This document shows, in pieces, positions 24,645 through 32,991 of a stretch of 64,000 bases of DNA. The stretch is from assembly GCF_014191875.1 (NCBI RefSeq), contig NZ_JACHXD010000011.1, positions 171,830 through 235,829 on the forward strand, in the 5' to 3' direction. Numbering within the stretch: position 1 is the stretch's first letter; the number at the start of each line of letters is the position of its first letter. Position numbers and translations under genes: made by a program. The stretch comes from Pseudoduganella violacea. GTDB lineage: Bacteria; Pseudomonadota; Gammaproteobacteria; Burkholderiales; Burkholderiaceae_D. The notes beneath the pieces are model-generated. The model was given only the letters and a program-made list of their open reading frames with translations, searched no databases and was not told the origin of the DNA.

Positions 24645-26891
24645 ATGGTTTCTATCGCGGCGCTCAATAGCGCAACGTCGGACCAGCTGGTGCAGGGTTT
24701 GTCCGCCGATGACGGCGCCCGCGTGCTGGCTGCGCTGGATTACGCCAGCGAGGTATATGCGGGCAAGACCGCGCTGAGCGGCGAAAACGCCTTCGATTTC
24801 GCCGTGGGCGTGGCGGGCACGCTGGCCTTCCTGCGCACCGACGCCGAAACCCGCATCGCCGGCCTGATGTTCGAACTGACGCTGCTCGACGCCGATCAGG
24901 CGCCCAGCATCGAACCGCGCTTCGGCAAGGAAGTCAATGAGCTGGTCACGGGCGTGCGCCAGCTGATCCGCCTGCGCGAGCTGACGCAGGCGCAATCGTC
25001 CGGCCCGGGGCGCGGCAAGAACGCGGCCCAGCTGGCGGTGTCGCAGGTGGAAACCCTGCGCAAGATGCTGCTGGCCATGGCCAGCGATATGCGCGTGGTG
25101 CTGGTGCGCCTGGCTTCCTGCTGCGCCACGCTGCGCCACTTCGCCGACAACAAGATCTTCACGGAAAAGACCCGCGCTTACGGGCGCGAGACCCTGGACT
25201 TGTACGCGCCGCTGGCGAACCGCCTGGGCATCTGGCAGATCAAATGGGAGCTGGAGGATCTGGCTTTCCGCCTGATCGAGCCGGAATCGTACAAGCGCAT
25301 CGCCAAGATGCTCGAAGAGAAGCGCATGATGCGCGAGAGCTTCGTTACCTCGTCCATCGAGCGTCTGCAAAGCGAATTGAAATCGGCCGGCATCAGCGCC
25401 GAGGTATTCGGCCGGCCCAAGCATATCTACAGCATCTGGAACAAGATGCGCGGCAAGGAGCTGGACTTCTCGGAGCTGTACGATGTGCGCGCCTTCCGCG
25501 TCATCGTGGCCGATGTGAAGACCTGCTACACCGTGCTGGGCGTGGTCCACAATATCTGGACCCCGATCCCGAAAGAGTTCGACGATTACATTTCCCGTCC
25601 CAAGCCGAACGGCTACCAGTCGCTGCACACGGTGGTGATGGCGGAAGACGGCCGTCCGCTCGAAGTGCAGATCCGCACCCAGGAAATGCACAACTTCGCC
25701 GAGTATGGCGTCGCCGCGCACTGGCGTTACAAGGAGGAGGGCGGTTCCAACTTCGCCGGCCAGAAGTACGACGAGAAAATCGCCTGGCTGCGCCAGCTGC
25801 TGGCCTGGAAAACCGAGGTGGCCGACGCCGTCGTCGGCGAAGAGCAATTACAGCGCGAATGGGTGGAGAAGCTCAAGGCCGCGGCGCTGGACGACCGCAT
25901 CTTCGTGCTGACGCCGCAGGCGCGCGTGCTGGAACTGCCGGTCGGCGCCACGCCGATCGACTTTGCCTACCACCTGCACAGCGATGTGGGCCACCGTTGC
26001 CGCGGCGCGCGCGTCGACGGCGCGATGGTGCCGCTGAACACGGCCTTGAAGAGCGGGCAGACCTGCGAAATCATCACCGCCAAAGGCGCGCCCGGCACGG
26101 CCGGGCCATCGCGCGACTGGCTCAGTCCCGGCTACACCGTCAGCAACCGCACGCGCTCCAAGGTGCGCGCCTGGTTCCATGCCATCGATATGCAGGAAAC
26201 CCTGTCGCATGGCCGCAGCCTGGTGGAGAAATCGCTGCAGCGCGAAGGCAAGACCGCCGTCAATCTGGAAGCGCTGGCGCAGAAGCTGGGCTTCTCCAAG
26301 GTGGACGACCTTTTCCTCGCCTGCGGCAAGGATGAATTCAGCCTGCGCCATGTGGAGCAGGCCTTGCACGACACGGGCGAGGTGGCCGAACCCGAGGATG
26401 CCGTCATCCTCAACAAGAGCCGCGCTTCGAGCGTGGAGCAGGGCGCCAAATCGGGCGTGCTGGTGGTCGGCACCGACGGCTTGATGACGCAGCTGGCCAA
26501 GTGCTGCAAGCCGGCGCCGCCCGATCCTATTGTCGGCTTTGTCACGCGCGGCAAGGGGGTGTCGATCCACCGCATCACCTGCAAGAATTTCGCCGAGATG
26601 CGCAGCAAGGCGCCGGAGCGCGTGATCGTGACCGAGTGGGGCAATACCCGCTCCGATACCGTCTTCCCGGTCGATCTCTTCGTTTTGTCGGGCGACCGCC
26701 AAGGCCTGCTGCGCGACATCTCCGAGGTCTTCTCGCGCGAGAAGATCAATGTGATCGGCGTGAACACGCAAAGCGCCAAAGGCCAGGCGCGCATGACCTT
26801 CACCGCCGAAATCGGCTCCACCGCGCAACTGAACAAGGCGCTCGCCGCGATCAGTGAAGTCAGCGGCGTGCTGGAAGCGCGCCGCGCCTAA
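24645..26891 (+). CDS. relA: RelA-type GTP pyrophosphokinase ((p)ppGpp synthetase)
   Basis: 748 residues. Domain order: HD-like domain, synthetase, TGS (about 405-470), helical region, and ACT domain at the C-terminus. The synthetase centre is seen in YDVRAFRVIVAD and EFDDYISRPKPNGYQSLHT, with EVQIRT. The HD pair of active hydrolases is missing (FELTLLDAD in its place), so it should make but not break (p)ppGpp. Start at ATG 24645 (AGGG upstream). Confidence 0.93.
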   Translation: MVSIAALNSATSDQLVQGLSADDGARVLAALDYASEVYAGKTALSGENAFDFAVGVAGTLAFLRTDAETRIAGLMFELTLLDADQAPSIEPRFGKEVNELVTGVRQLIRLRELTQAQSSGPGRGKNAAQLAVSQVETLRKMLLAMASDMRVVLVRLASCCATLRHFADNKIFTEKTRAYGRETLDLYAPLANRLGIWQIKWELEDLAFRLIEPESYKRIAKMLEEKRMMRESFVTSSIERLQSELKSAGISAEVFGRPKHIYSIWNKMRGKELDFSELYDVRAFRVIVADVKTCYTVLGVVHNIWTPIPKEFDDYISRPKPNGYQSLHTVVMAEDGRPLEVQIRTQEMHNFAEYGVAAHWRYKEEGGSNFAGQKYDEKIAWLRQLLAWKTEVADAVVGEEQLQREWVEKLKAAALDDRIFVLTPQARVLELPVGATPIDFAYHLHSDVGHRCRGARVDGAMVPLNTALKSGQTCEIITAKGAPGTAGPSRDWLSPGYTVSNRTRSKVRAWFHAIDMQETLSHGRSLVEKSLQREGKTAVNLEALAQKLGFSKVDDLFLACGKDEFSLRHVEQALHDTGEVAEPEDAVILNKSRASSVEQGAKSGVLVVGTDGLMTQLAKCCKPAPPDPIVGFVTRGKGVSIHRITCKNFAEMRSKAPERVIVTEWGNTRSDTVFPVDLFVLSGDRQGLLRDISEVFSREKINVIGVNTQSAKGQARMTFTAEIGSTAQLNKALAAISEVSGVLEARRA

Positions 26892-26958
26892 AGTGCTGGT
26901 TGGGATCAGGTGCGGCCAGCGAATCAGCTGGCGCGCTCTGTCCTGGCAAAGCACTGCA

Positions 26959-28203
26959 TCATGTGCATTGCCACATATAGGCGGTCGTGCGGCAAGGCGC
27001 GCAGCTAAAGCCGTAGCAGATGCCGCCGCTGCCCCACAGCCATTCTTCGCCGTTTTCGTCCGGCAGTTCGGAATCGAGCTGCAGCATGAACTTCATCTTT
27101 TCGCCGCAGCATGGACATGATGGATGGTTCGCGCTTTGCACCCACGACGGGAAGCCGCCGATGCGGTGCAGGTTCTCGCGGCCGTTCGACAGCGCCCAGT
27201 CCTGCCAGCGCCAACGGGCGGGAGTCGGCGCCAGCCTGACTTCGCATTGCTTGAGCGGCGTGGCGATAAACTCGGGCGTGACCTCGCCCTTGTCGAGCGA
27301 TGTGATTTGCCCGGACTCTTCATGCCGGTAATGCAGCACCGGCTGTTCCATGCCCAGGCAGGAAAGGCAGGTTTCAAGCGACGCCAATTGCGGCCGCTCG
27401 GACAAACCTATGCGGTTCTCCGGTAGCGCCACCAAGTGGTGCAGCGCACCGCCGCAAAGCCCGCATTGGCCTGAACCCGTGCCGCCAAAGCGGTACGCGC
27501 TGCCTCCCGTTTCGAGCTGCCAGGTGGGATGAATGCGCGGCAGGTTCCAGCTCTGGCTTGGTGGCGTGAAATGCTTGCGTGGGAATATCAGGTGCAAGGG
27601 TTCGTCAGCATAGAGCGCATGCCCGCTTTCGGAGAAGCCAATGCTCTCCAGATAGAGGGCCATTGGATGCCTGGCCGGGATGCTTTTCGCCAGCGATGCG
27701 CAGAGATCCAATGCTGCGGACTGCCGCGTTTCGAGCAGGCATTCGAAGGCCTGCATGCGCGCCTCAGTGTCCGCGCCTGCGCCGGCTTGGTCTGCAAGAT
27801 GGGCAATGGCGGATGCGGGCGCCTCGCGCCAGGGCCAGCTTGCGTAGTAACTGCCTTGATTGGGCTGTACTTCAAAGAGCCGTTCCAGGAAGGGATGCAG
27901 CGCGGCCGGCTTTTGCAGGCTGGCGTAGGCGATCAGCGTTTCGATGTTTTCATCGAGATTGTCGCCATCCAGCGTCGCCACGTACTTGTGCACCAGGCGA
28001 TCAAGCGCTGCTTCCGTCAGGTGCGACAGCGCCGCATCCAGGATGGTGCCGCCGTCGTAGCCGTTGGATAGGATCGCATCCACCAGGCTTTCGATTTCCT
28101 GCGGCGGGCCGCGTAGAAAATCCGGCAGCATCACATAGGCGTCCTTGCCTGGGCGGTCCGCGCTAAAGGCGCGCAGCATTGCATCTAAGGTATAGCGGTG
28201 CAT
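26959..28203 (-). CDS. Cys-rich protein with DUF1963-like C-terminus, function unknown
   Basis: 414 residues. The first half is alpha-helical with no recognised motif. The second half has four Cys pairs (CGLCGG, CLSCLG, CPCCG, CAPC), likely zinc sites, and a C-terminal segment (RIGGFPSWVQ to CYGFSCAPC) that resembles the YwqG/DUF1963 fold, often seen in immunity or metal-handling proteins. It ends three bases from the divergent-facing exporter gene stop and both are on the minus strand. Function is not assigned. Confidence 0.5.
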   Translation of the reverse strand: MHRYTLDAMLRAFSADRPGKDAYVMLPDFLRGPPQEIESLVDAILSNGYDGGTILDAALSHLTEAALDRLVHKYVATLDGDNLDENIETLIAYASLQKPAALHPFLERLFEVQPNQGSYYASWPWREAPASAIAHLADQAGAGADTEARMQAFECLLETRQSAALDLCASLAKSIPARHPMALYLESIGFSESGHALYADEPLHLIFPRKHFTPPSQSWNLPRIHPTWQLETGGSAYRFGGTGSGQCGLCGGALHHLVALPENRIGLSERPQLASLETCLSCLGMEQPVLHYRHEESGQITSLDKGEVTPEFIATPLKQCEVRLAPTPARWRWQDWALSNGRENLHRIGGFPSWVQSANHPSCPCCGEKMKFMLQLDSELPDENGEEWLWGSGGICYGFSCAPCRTTAYMWQCT

Positions 28204-28206
28204 GGT

Positions 28207-29133
28207 TCAGTGCTCGCAAGTGCCGCTGATTTCAGCCTGCAGCGTGACGTGGTCGATATCGTGGTTGGCCAGCAGCATGGTCTTGATGGCGGCCAGGATT
28301 TGCGGCCATTGCTGCAGATCGGCGATTTCGATGTGACCGATCAGGGCAGGGTGGCCGGGCGACATATCCCACACATGCAGGTCGTGCACGGCCAGCACGC
28401 CTGGCACGGCTTCCAGGTCGCGGCCCAGCTGCGGATAGTCGATATGGGATGGCACGCCTTCCATCAGATGGTGTCCTGATTCGCGCAGCACGCCGATGGT
28501 CGATTTCAGGATCAGCAGCGAAACCAGGATCGAGAGCAGCGGGTCGATCTGCATCCAGCCCGTATACATGATGACGCCGCCCGCAATCAACGCCGCCACG
28601 GAGCCGAGCATATCGCCCATCACGTGTACCAGGGCGGCGCGGGTGTTCATATTGTCGCTGTCCTTCGACAGCACAAAGGCGACCACCAGGTTGATCGCCA
28701 GGCCGATGGCGGCCACCACCAGCACCATGCCGCCTTGTACCGGCTGCGGCTGCGAGAAGCGCTGTATGGCTTCGAATACGATCCAGCCCACCACGGCCAG
28801 CATGGCCAGGCCGTTGACGAAGGCGGCCAGCGCTTCGGCGCGGCCGAAGCCGAAGGAGTAGCTGGAAGAAGGGCGGCGCTTGGCGATCAACTGCGCCAGC
28901 AAGGCCAAGCCGAGCGAGGCGGCGTCCGTCACCATATGGCCGGCGTCGGAGATCAGCGCCAGCGAGTTGGATGCGAAGCCGGCCAGCACTTCGATCACCG
29001 CGAAACCCAGCGTCATGAAAAGGGCGATGGCGAGCGCGCTCTGGCTGCGCTTCTCGCTGAAGTGGGCGTGTTTCGCATCGCCGTCGCGGTGGGCGTGCAG
29101 GTGCTCTGTAGTAGGTGTGGTCTTGGTTTGCAT
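28207..29133 (-). CDS. Cation diffusion facilitator (metal efflux) transporter
   Basis: 308 residues. Six membrane helices, His-rich N-terminus (EHLHAHRDGDAKHAHF), metal sites SDAGHMVTDAASLG in helix II and HVMGDMLGSV in helix V, and a C-terminal cytoplasmic domain with HDLHVWDMSPGHPALIGH. Exports Zn2+ or Co2+/Cd2+/Ni2+ against protons. Start at ATG 29133 with GGAG six bases upstream; the frame extends further without a ribosome site. Confidence 0.92.
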   Translation of the reverse strand: MQTKTTPTTEHLHAHRDGDAKHAHFSEKRSQSALAIALFMTLGFAVIEVLAGFASNSLALISDAGHMVTDAASLGLALLAQLIAKRRPSSSYSFGFGRAEALAAFVNGLAMLAVVGWIVFEAIQRFSQPQPVQGGMVLVVAAIGLAINLVVAFVLSKDSDNMNTRAALVHVMGDMLGSVAALIAGGVIMYTGWMQIDPLLSILVSLLILKSTIGVLRESGHHLMEGVPSHIDYPQLGRDLEAVPGVLAVHDLHVWDMSPGHPALIGHIEIADLQQWPQILAAIKTMLLANHDIDHVTLQAEISGTCEH

Positions 29134-29197
29134 AGTGCTCCGTTGTGTGCGCTGAATATAGCATAGCGCTACATGCAATGTTTTCTTGGGAAAACAC

Positions 29198-29226
29198 TTG
29201 TAATTGCTGGCAGCACTCCCTATAAT
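29198..29226 (+). promoter_or_regulatory. Promoter of the tRNA-Val genes
   Basis: -35 TTGTAA, 17-base spacing, -10 TATAAT, ending 10 bases before the first tRNA. Confidence 0.7.
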
Positions 29227-29236
29227 GCGAGTCCTC

Positions 29237-29313
29237 GGGCGGTTAGTTCAGCTGGTTAGAATACTTGGTCGACATCCAAGGGGTCGCAGATTCGAATTCT
29301 GCACCGCCCACCA
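29237..29313 (+). tRNA. tRNA-Val(GAC), copy 1
   Basis: 77 bases including CCA. Acceptor GGGCGGT/ACCGCCC, D-stem GTTC, anticodon stem CTTGG/CCAAG with loop TCGACAT, so the anticodon is GAC (reads GUC/GUU). T-loop TTCGAAT. Position 33 is C instead of the near-universal U. Confidence 0.93.
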
Positions 29314-29346
29314 GAACATGTAGTAAGATAGCAATTCAAAGACAAC

Positions 29347-29423
29347 GGGCGGTTAGTTCAGCTGGTTAGAATACTTGGTCGACATCCAAGGGGTCGCAGA
29401 TTCGAATTCTGCACCGCCCACCA
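29347..29423 (+). tRNA. tRNA-Val(GAC), copy 2
   Basis: Identical to copy 1 over all 77 bases, 33 bases downstream, with its own CCA. It carries the same C33. Only the tRNA itself is duplicated; the spacers differ. Confidence 0.93.
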
Positions 29424-29455
29424 GACACTGTAAGAGCGAGAAAGGCAAACCGGTT

Positions 29456-29491
29456 ATGACACCGCGAACTACCACCAAGGTATGTGAGTGA
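29456..29491 (+). CDS. Threonine-rich leader peptide (attenuator of thrS)
   Basis: Short reading frame of 11 residues: M-T-P-R-T-T-T-K-V-C-E. Four of eleven codons are Thr (ACA, ACT, ACC, ACC), three in a row. An AAGG ribosome site lies 10 bases upstream. The frame is followed by a terminator hairpin before thrS. This is the layout of classical ribosome-mediated attenuation: low charged tRNA-Thr stalls the ribosome and lets transcription into thrS and the operon continue. No experimental evidence known to me for this group. Confidence 0.6.
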   Translation: MTPRTTTKVCE

Positions 29492-29531
29492 CGCTAGTCG
29501 ACCGGCTTTCTTTTGCTTAGTCAATCTGAAG

Positions 29532-29559
29532 AAAAACGCGGCTAGTCCGCGTTTTTTTT
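29532..29559 (+). terminator. Attenuator terminator before thrS
   Basis: Arms AAAAACGCGG and CCGCGTTTTT with a CTAGT loop, followed by a T run. It sits 40 bases after the leader peptide stop. The heptamer GCTAGTC occurs both in this hairpin (29541) and just after the leader (29493), so an alternative fold is possible. Confidence 0.88.
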
Positions 29560-29628
29560 CGTCCGCAATTCCCGCATTTCATTTTTAGTACTACTTTTAA
29601 CCGGCCCTTGTGCCGATTGGAGATCATG

Positions 29629-31536
29629 ATGGTATCAGTCCGACTTCCCGATGGTTCCGTGCGCCAGTTCGATGCGCCAGTCACGGTGGCCCAGGTGGCC
29701 TCCAATATCAGCACCAGCCTGGCCAAGGCCGCGCTGGCCGGTAAAGTCGATGGCAAGGTGGTCGATACCTCCTTCCTGATCGAGAAGGACTCGGACATCG
29801 CCATCATCACCGACAAGGACGCCGATGGCCTGGATGTGATCCGCCACTCGACCGCCCACTTGCTGGCCTATGCCGTGAAAGAGCTGTATCCGGATGCGCA
29901 AGTGACCATCGGCCCGGTCATCGAAAACGGCTTCTACTATGACTTCTCCTACAAGCGTCCCTTTACGCCTGAGGATCTGGCTGCGATCGAGAAGAAGATG
30001 CAGGAACTGGCCAAGAAGGACGAGCAGGTAACGCGCAAAGTGCTGCCGCGCGACGAAGCCGTGGCCTACTTCAAATCCATCAACGAGCATTACAAGGCCG
30101 AGATCATCGCCTCCATCCCGTCCAACGAGGATGTGTCGCTCTATACCGAAGGCAGCTTCACCGACTTGTGCCGCGGCCCGCACGTGCCGTCGACCGGCAA
30201 GCTGAAAGTGTTCAAGCTGATGAAGCTGGCCGGCGCTTACTGGCGTGGCGACTCCAAGAATGAAATGCTGCAGCGCGTGTACGGCACCGCTTGGGCCAAG
30301 AAGGAAGACCAGGAGCAGTACCTGCACATGCTGGAAGAGGCCGAGAAGCGCGACCACCGCAAGCTGGGTAAGCAGCTCGACCTGTTCCACTTCCAGGACG
30401 AGGCGCCAGGCCTGATCTTCTGGCACCCGAAAGGCTGGGCCATCTGGCAGCAGGTGGAGCAGCATATGCGCGAAAAATACCGCGTCAACGGCTATCAGGA
30501 AGTGAAGGCGCCGCAGATCCTCGACCACACGCTGTGGGAGAAAACGGGCCACTGGGGCAACTACCGCGAAAACATGTTCACCACGGATTCGGAAAGCCGC
30601 ACCTACGCGCTGAAGCCGATGAACTGCCCTGGCCACATCCAGATCTACAACGCCGGCCTGCATTCCTACCGCGACCTGCCGCTGCGCTTCGGCGAGTTCG
30701 GCCAGTGCCACCGCAACGAGCCTTCGGGCGCGCTGCATGGCGTGATGCGCGTGCGCGGCTTCACCCAGGACGATGGCCACATCTTCTGTACGGAAGCGCA
30801 GATCGAGGCTGAAGTGACGGCCTTCCACGGCCAGGCCATGGAGGTGTACAAGGAATTCGGCTTCAGCAATATCGACGTCAAGCTGGCCCTGCGTCCGGAC
30901 AACCGCATTGGTACCGACGAGGTGTGGGATGCGGCCGAGGAAGCGTTGCGCTCCGCTCTGCGCGCCTGCGGCGTGGAATGGACCGAGCTGCCGGGCGAGG
31001 GCGCCTTCTACGGCCCGAAAATCGAGTACCACCTGAAGGACAGTCTGGGCCGCCCATGGCAGGTCGGCACCATGCAGGTGGACTTCTTCATGCCTGAGCG
31101 TCTGGGCGCGGAATATGTCGACGTCGACAATACCCGCAAGACCCCGGTCATGCTTCACCGCGCGATCGTCGGTTCGCTGGAGCGCTTCATCGGCATCCTG
31201 ATCGAGAACTATGCCGGGGCCATGCCGATGTGGTTGGCGCCGGTCCAGGTGTCGATCCTGAACATCTCCGACGCGCAAGCCGAATATGCAACGGAACTGG
31301 CCGCAAAGCTGCGTAAACTGGGCTTCCGCGTGCAGGCTGATTTGCGGAACGAGAAGATTACGTATAAAATACGCGAACATTCCGTCCAAAAACTGCCGTA
31401 CATTCTGGTGATCGGCGACAAAGAGCGGGATGCCAATACTGTGGCCGTGCGCGCACGGGGCAATGTCGATTTGGGCGTGATGTCCATCGATGCCCTGGTG
31501 GAGCGACTCCAGCAGGATGTCGCTGCCAAAGCCTGA
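29629..31536 (+). CDS. thrS: Threonyl-tRNA synthetase
   Basis: 635 residues, the usual Burkholderiales length. TGS domain at 1-60, SAD editing domain with HSTAHLLAYAVK, class II core with NCPGHIQIYN and the anticodon-binding C-terminus. Charges tRNA-Thr. Two adjacent ATG codons (29626, 29629); GGAG is 6 bases from the second. First gene of thrS-infC-rpmI-rplT-pheS-pheT-ihfA-merR. Confidence 0.96.
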   Translation: MVSVRLPDGSVRQFDAPVTVAQVASNISTSLAKAALAGKVDGKVVDTSFLIEKDSDIAIITDKDADGLDVIRHSTAHLLAYAVKELYPDAQVTIGPVIENGFYYDFSYKRPFTPEDLAAIEKKMQELAKKDEQVTRKVLPRDEAVAYFKSINEHYKAEIIASIPSNEDVSLYTEGSFTDLCRGPHVPSTGKLKVFKLMKLAGAYWRGDSKNEMLQRVYGTAWAKKEDQEQYLHMLEEAEKRDHRKLGKQLDLFHFQDEAPGLIFWHPKGWAIWQQVEQHMREKYRVNGYQEVKAPQILDHTLWEKTGHWGNYRENMFTTDSESRTYALKPMNCPGHIQIYNAGLHSYRDLPLRFGEFGQCHRNEPSGALHGVMRVRGFTQDDGHIFCTEAQIEAEVTAFHGQAMEVYKEFGFSNIDVKLALRPDNRIGTDEVWDAAEEALRSALRACGVEWTELPGEGAFYGPKIEYHLKDSLGRPWQVGTMQVDFFMPERLGAEYVDVDNTRKTPVMLHRAIVGSLERFIGILIENYAGAMPMWLAPVQVSILNISDAQAEYATELAAKLRKLGFRVQADLRNEKITYKIREHSVQKLPYILVIGDKERDANTVAVRARGNVDLGVMSIDALVERLQQDVAAKA

Positions 31537-31586
31537 CGGGGAAACCCGCATACCGGCCGTTTATCAGATTTTTAAAGGAAACTACA

Positions 31587-32108
31587 ATAGCTACTGACAA
31601 GTCGCATCGCATCAATGGCGAAATTACCGCACCCGAAATGCGTCTGAGCGGTGTGGAAAACGAACCGCTCGGTATCGTGAGCCTGGCCGAAGCCTTCCGT
31701 CTGGCGGAAGAAGCGAACGTGGACCTGGTGGAAATCGCGCCGAACGCGACTCCACCGGTCTGCCGTCTGATGGACTACGGCAAGTTCAAGTATTCGGAGC
31801 AGAAAAAAGCCCACGAAGCGAAATTGAAGCAGAAAGTCATCTCGGTGAAGGAAGTCAAATTCCGTCCCGGCACCGATGACGGCGATTACAACATCAAGCT
31901 GCGCAATCTGATCAAGTTCCTGGAAGACGGGGACAAGACCAAGATTACGCTGCGTTTCCGCGGCCGCGAAATGGCGCACCAGGACATCGGCATGCGCATG
32001 CTCGAGCGTCTGAAGGGCGACCTGGAGCCGCATGGCCAGGTAGAGCAGTTCCCGAAAATGGAAGGCCGCCAGATGATTATGGTTCTGGCGCCAAAAAAGA
32101 AAAAGTAA
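31587..32108 (+). CDS. infC: Translation initiation factor IF-3, AUA start
   Basis: 173 residues. No ATG is near the true start: an AGGA ribosome site at 31576-31579 is placed 7 bases before an ATA codon, which gives the family N-terminus (I/M)ATDKSHRINGEITAP. A start at the first in-frame ATG (31638) would drop the conserved first 17 residues. IF-3 discriminates against rare start codons, and E. coli infC (AUU) is autoregulated this way, so the same control is likely. Followed by an infC-rpmI spacer hairpin. Confidence 0.9.
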   Translation: MATDKSHRINGEITAPEMRLSGVENEPLGIVSLAEAFRLAEEANVDLVEIAPNATPPVCRLMDYGKFKYSEQKKAHEAKLKQKVISVKEVKFRPGTDDGDYNIKLRNLIKFLEDGDKTKITLRFRGREMAHQDIGMRMLERLKGDLEPHGQVEQFPKMEGRQMIMVLAPKKKK

Positions 32109-32118
32109 GATACAATAG

Positions 32119-32155
32119 ACGGTTCCCGGGCGAATCTTTCGCCGGGGAACCGTTT
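32119..32155 (+). terminator. Hairpin between infC and rpmI
   Basis: Near-perfect 14-bp stem (CGGTTCCCGGGCGA / TCGCCGGGGAACCG) with a short ATCTT loop and four T after it. May be a partial terminator or a processing site. Confidence 0.6.
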
Positions 32156-32276
32156 TGCGTGAATTTGCGGCGTGCAAGCGCCGCAAAATGTAGTGGCCCC
32201 GCTGCCGCTGCATCAACAAGTGAAAGCAGGCATCTAAGTGCGGCGTAGGGCTGCCACCTGCAATCCTGTTAAATTT

Positions 32277-32303
32277 GGAGCTAGCTGAAAAGCTAGATGT
32301 GTT
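32277..32303 (+). promoter_or_regulatory. Hairpin-spaced ribosome site of rpmI
   Basis: GGAG at 32277-32280 is 23 bases from the ATG, too far to work directly. A self-complementary hairpin CTAGCTGAAAAGCTAG fills 32281-32296; when folded it leaves 7 bases between GGAG and the ATG. No other ribosome site is visible. Confidence 0.45.
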
Positions 32304-32501
32304 ATGCCAAAAATGAAGACCAAGAGCTCCGCGAAGAAGCGTTTTCGCGTGCGTCCAGGTGGTACTGTGAAATCGGGCATGGCTTTCAAACGCCACATCC
32401 TGACCAAGAAAACCACCAAAAACAAGCGTCAACTGCGTGGTACCCGTAACATCAATGCGTCCGACGTCACGAGCGTCTACCGCATGATGCCTACCGCTTA
32501 A
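32304..32501 (+). CDS. rpmI: 50S ribosomal protein L35
   Basis: 65 residues, typical. N-terminus MPKMKTKSSAKKRFRV and a very basic composition identify L35. Adjacent to rplT, as in most bacteria. Confidence 0.97.
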   Translation: MPKMKTKSSAKKRFRVRPGGTVKSGMAFKRHILTKKTTKNKRQLRGTRNINASDVTSVYRMMPTA

Positions 32502-32526
32502 TCTCACACTCATTTAAGGAGCTACT

Positions 32527-32886
32527 ATGCCTCGAGTAAAACGTGGGGTTACTGCGCGTGCCCGTCATAAGAAAGTACTGAATCTGGCCAAGGGTTACCG
32601 TGGTCGTCGCAGCAAGGTTTACCGTATTGCCAAGCAAGCAGTTATGCGCGCTGGCCAGTACGCATACCGCGACCGCCGTAACAAGAAGCGCGTCTTCCGC
32701 GCCCTGTGGATCACCCGTATCAACGCGGCTTCCCGCGAACACGGTCTGACCTACAGCGTATTCATGAACGGCCTGAAAAAAGCCGCGATTGAACTGGACC
32801 GTAAAGTCCTGGCCGATATGGCTGTGATGGACAAGCCAGCGTTTGCTGCGATTGTCAACGTCGTCAAAGCCAAGATCGCTGCTTAA
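32527..32886 (+). CDS. rplT: 50S ribosomal protein L20
   Basis: 119 residues. MPRVKRGVTARARHKKVL is the classic L20 start. AAGGAG lies 7 bases upstream. In other bacteria L20 represses rpmI-rplT translation; the hairpin at the rpmI ribosome site is a possible target. Confidence 0.97.
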   Translation: MPRVKRGVTARARHKKVLNLAKGYRGRRSKVYRIAKQAVMRAGQYAYRDRRNKKRVFRALWITRINAASREHGLTYSVFMNGLKKAAIELDRKVLADMAVMDKPAFAAIVNVVKAKIAA

Positions 32887-32931
32887 TTGCCAGTGATGAG
32901 CGCCGCTTCCGGGCGGCACTCATAAAAAGAA

Positions 32932-32964
32932 GCGGGGCATGGTGCGAACCTATGCCCCGTTTTT
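32932..32964 (+). terminator. Intrinsic terminator/attenuator before pheS
   Basis: Stem CGGGGCAT / ATGCCCCG with an inner GGT-GCGA-ACC hairpin, followed by TTTTT. No Phe-rich leader frame precedes it, so it is probably a partial terminator. Confidence 0.8.
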
Positions 32965-32991
32965 AATTTCCACCACAGGAAAAACAGTCGG

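Noticed and set aside
31638..32108. infC starting at the first ATG
   Set aside because: It removes the conserved N-terminus and has no ribosome site; the ATA start is better supported.
32894..32923. Short frame before pheS as a leader peptide
   Set aside because: It has no Phe codons, so it cannot act as a Phe attenuator.
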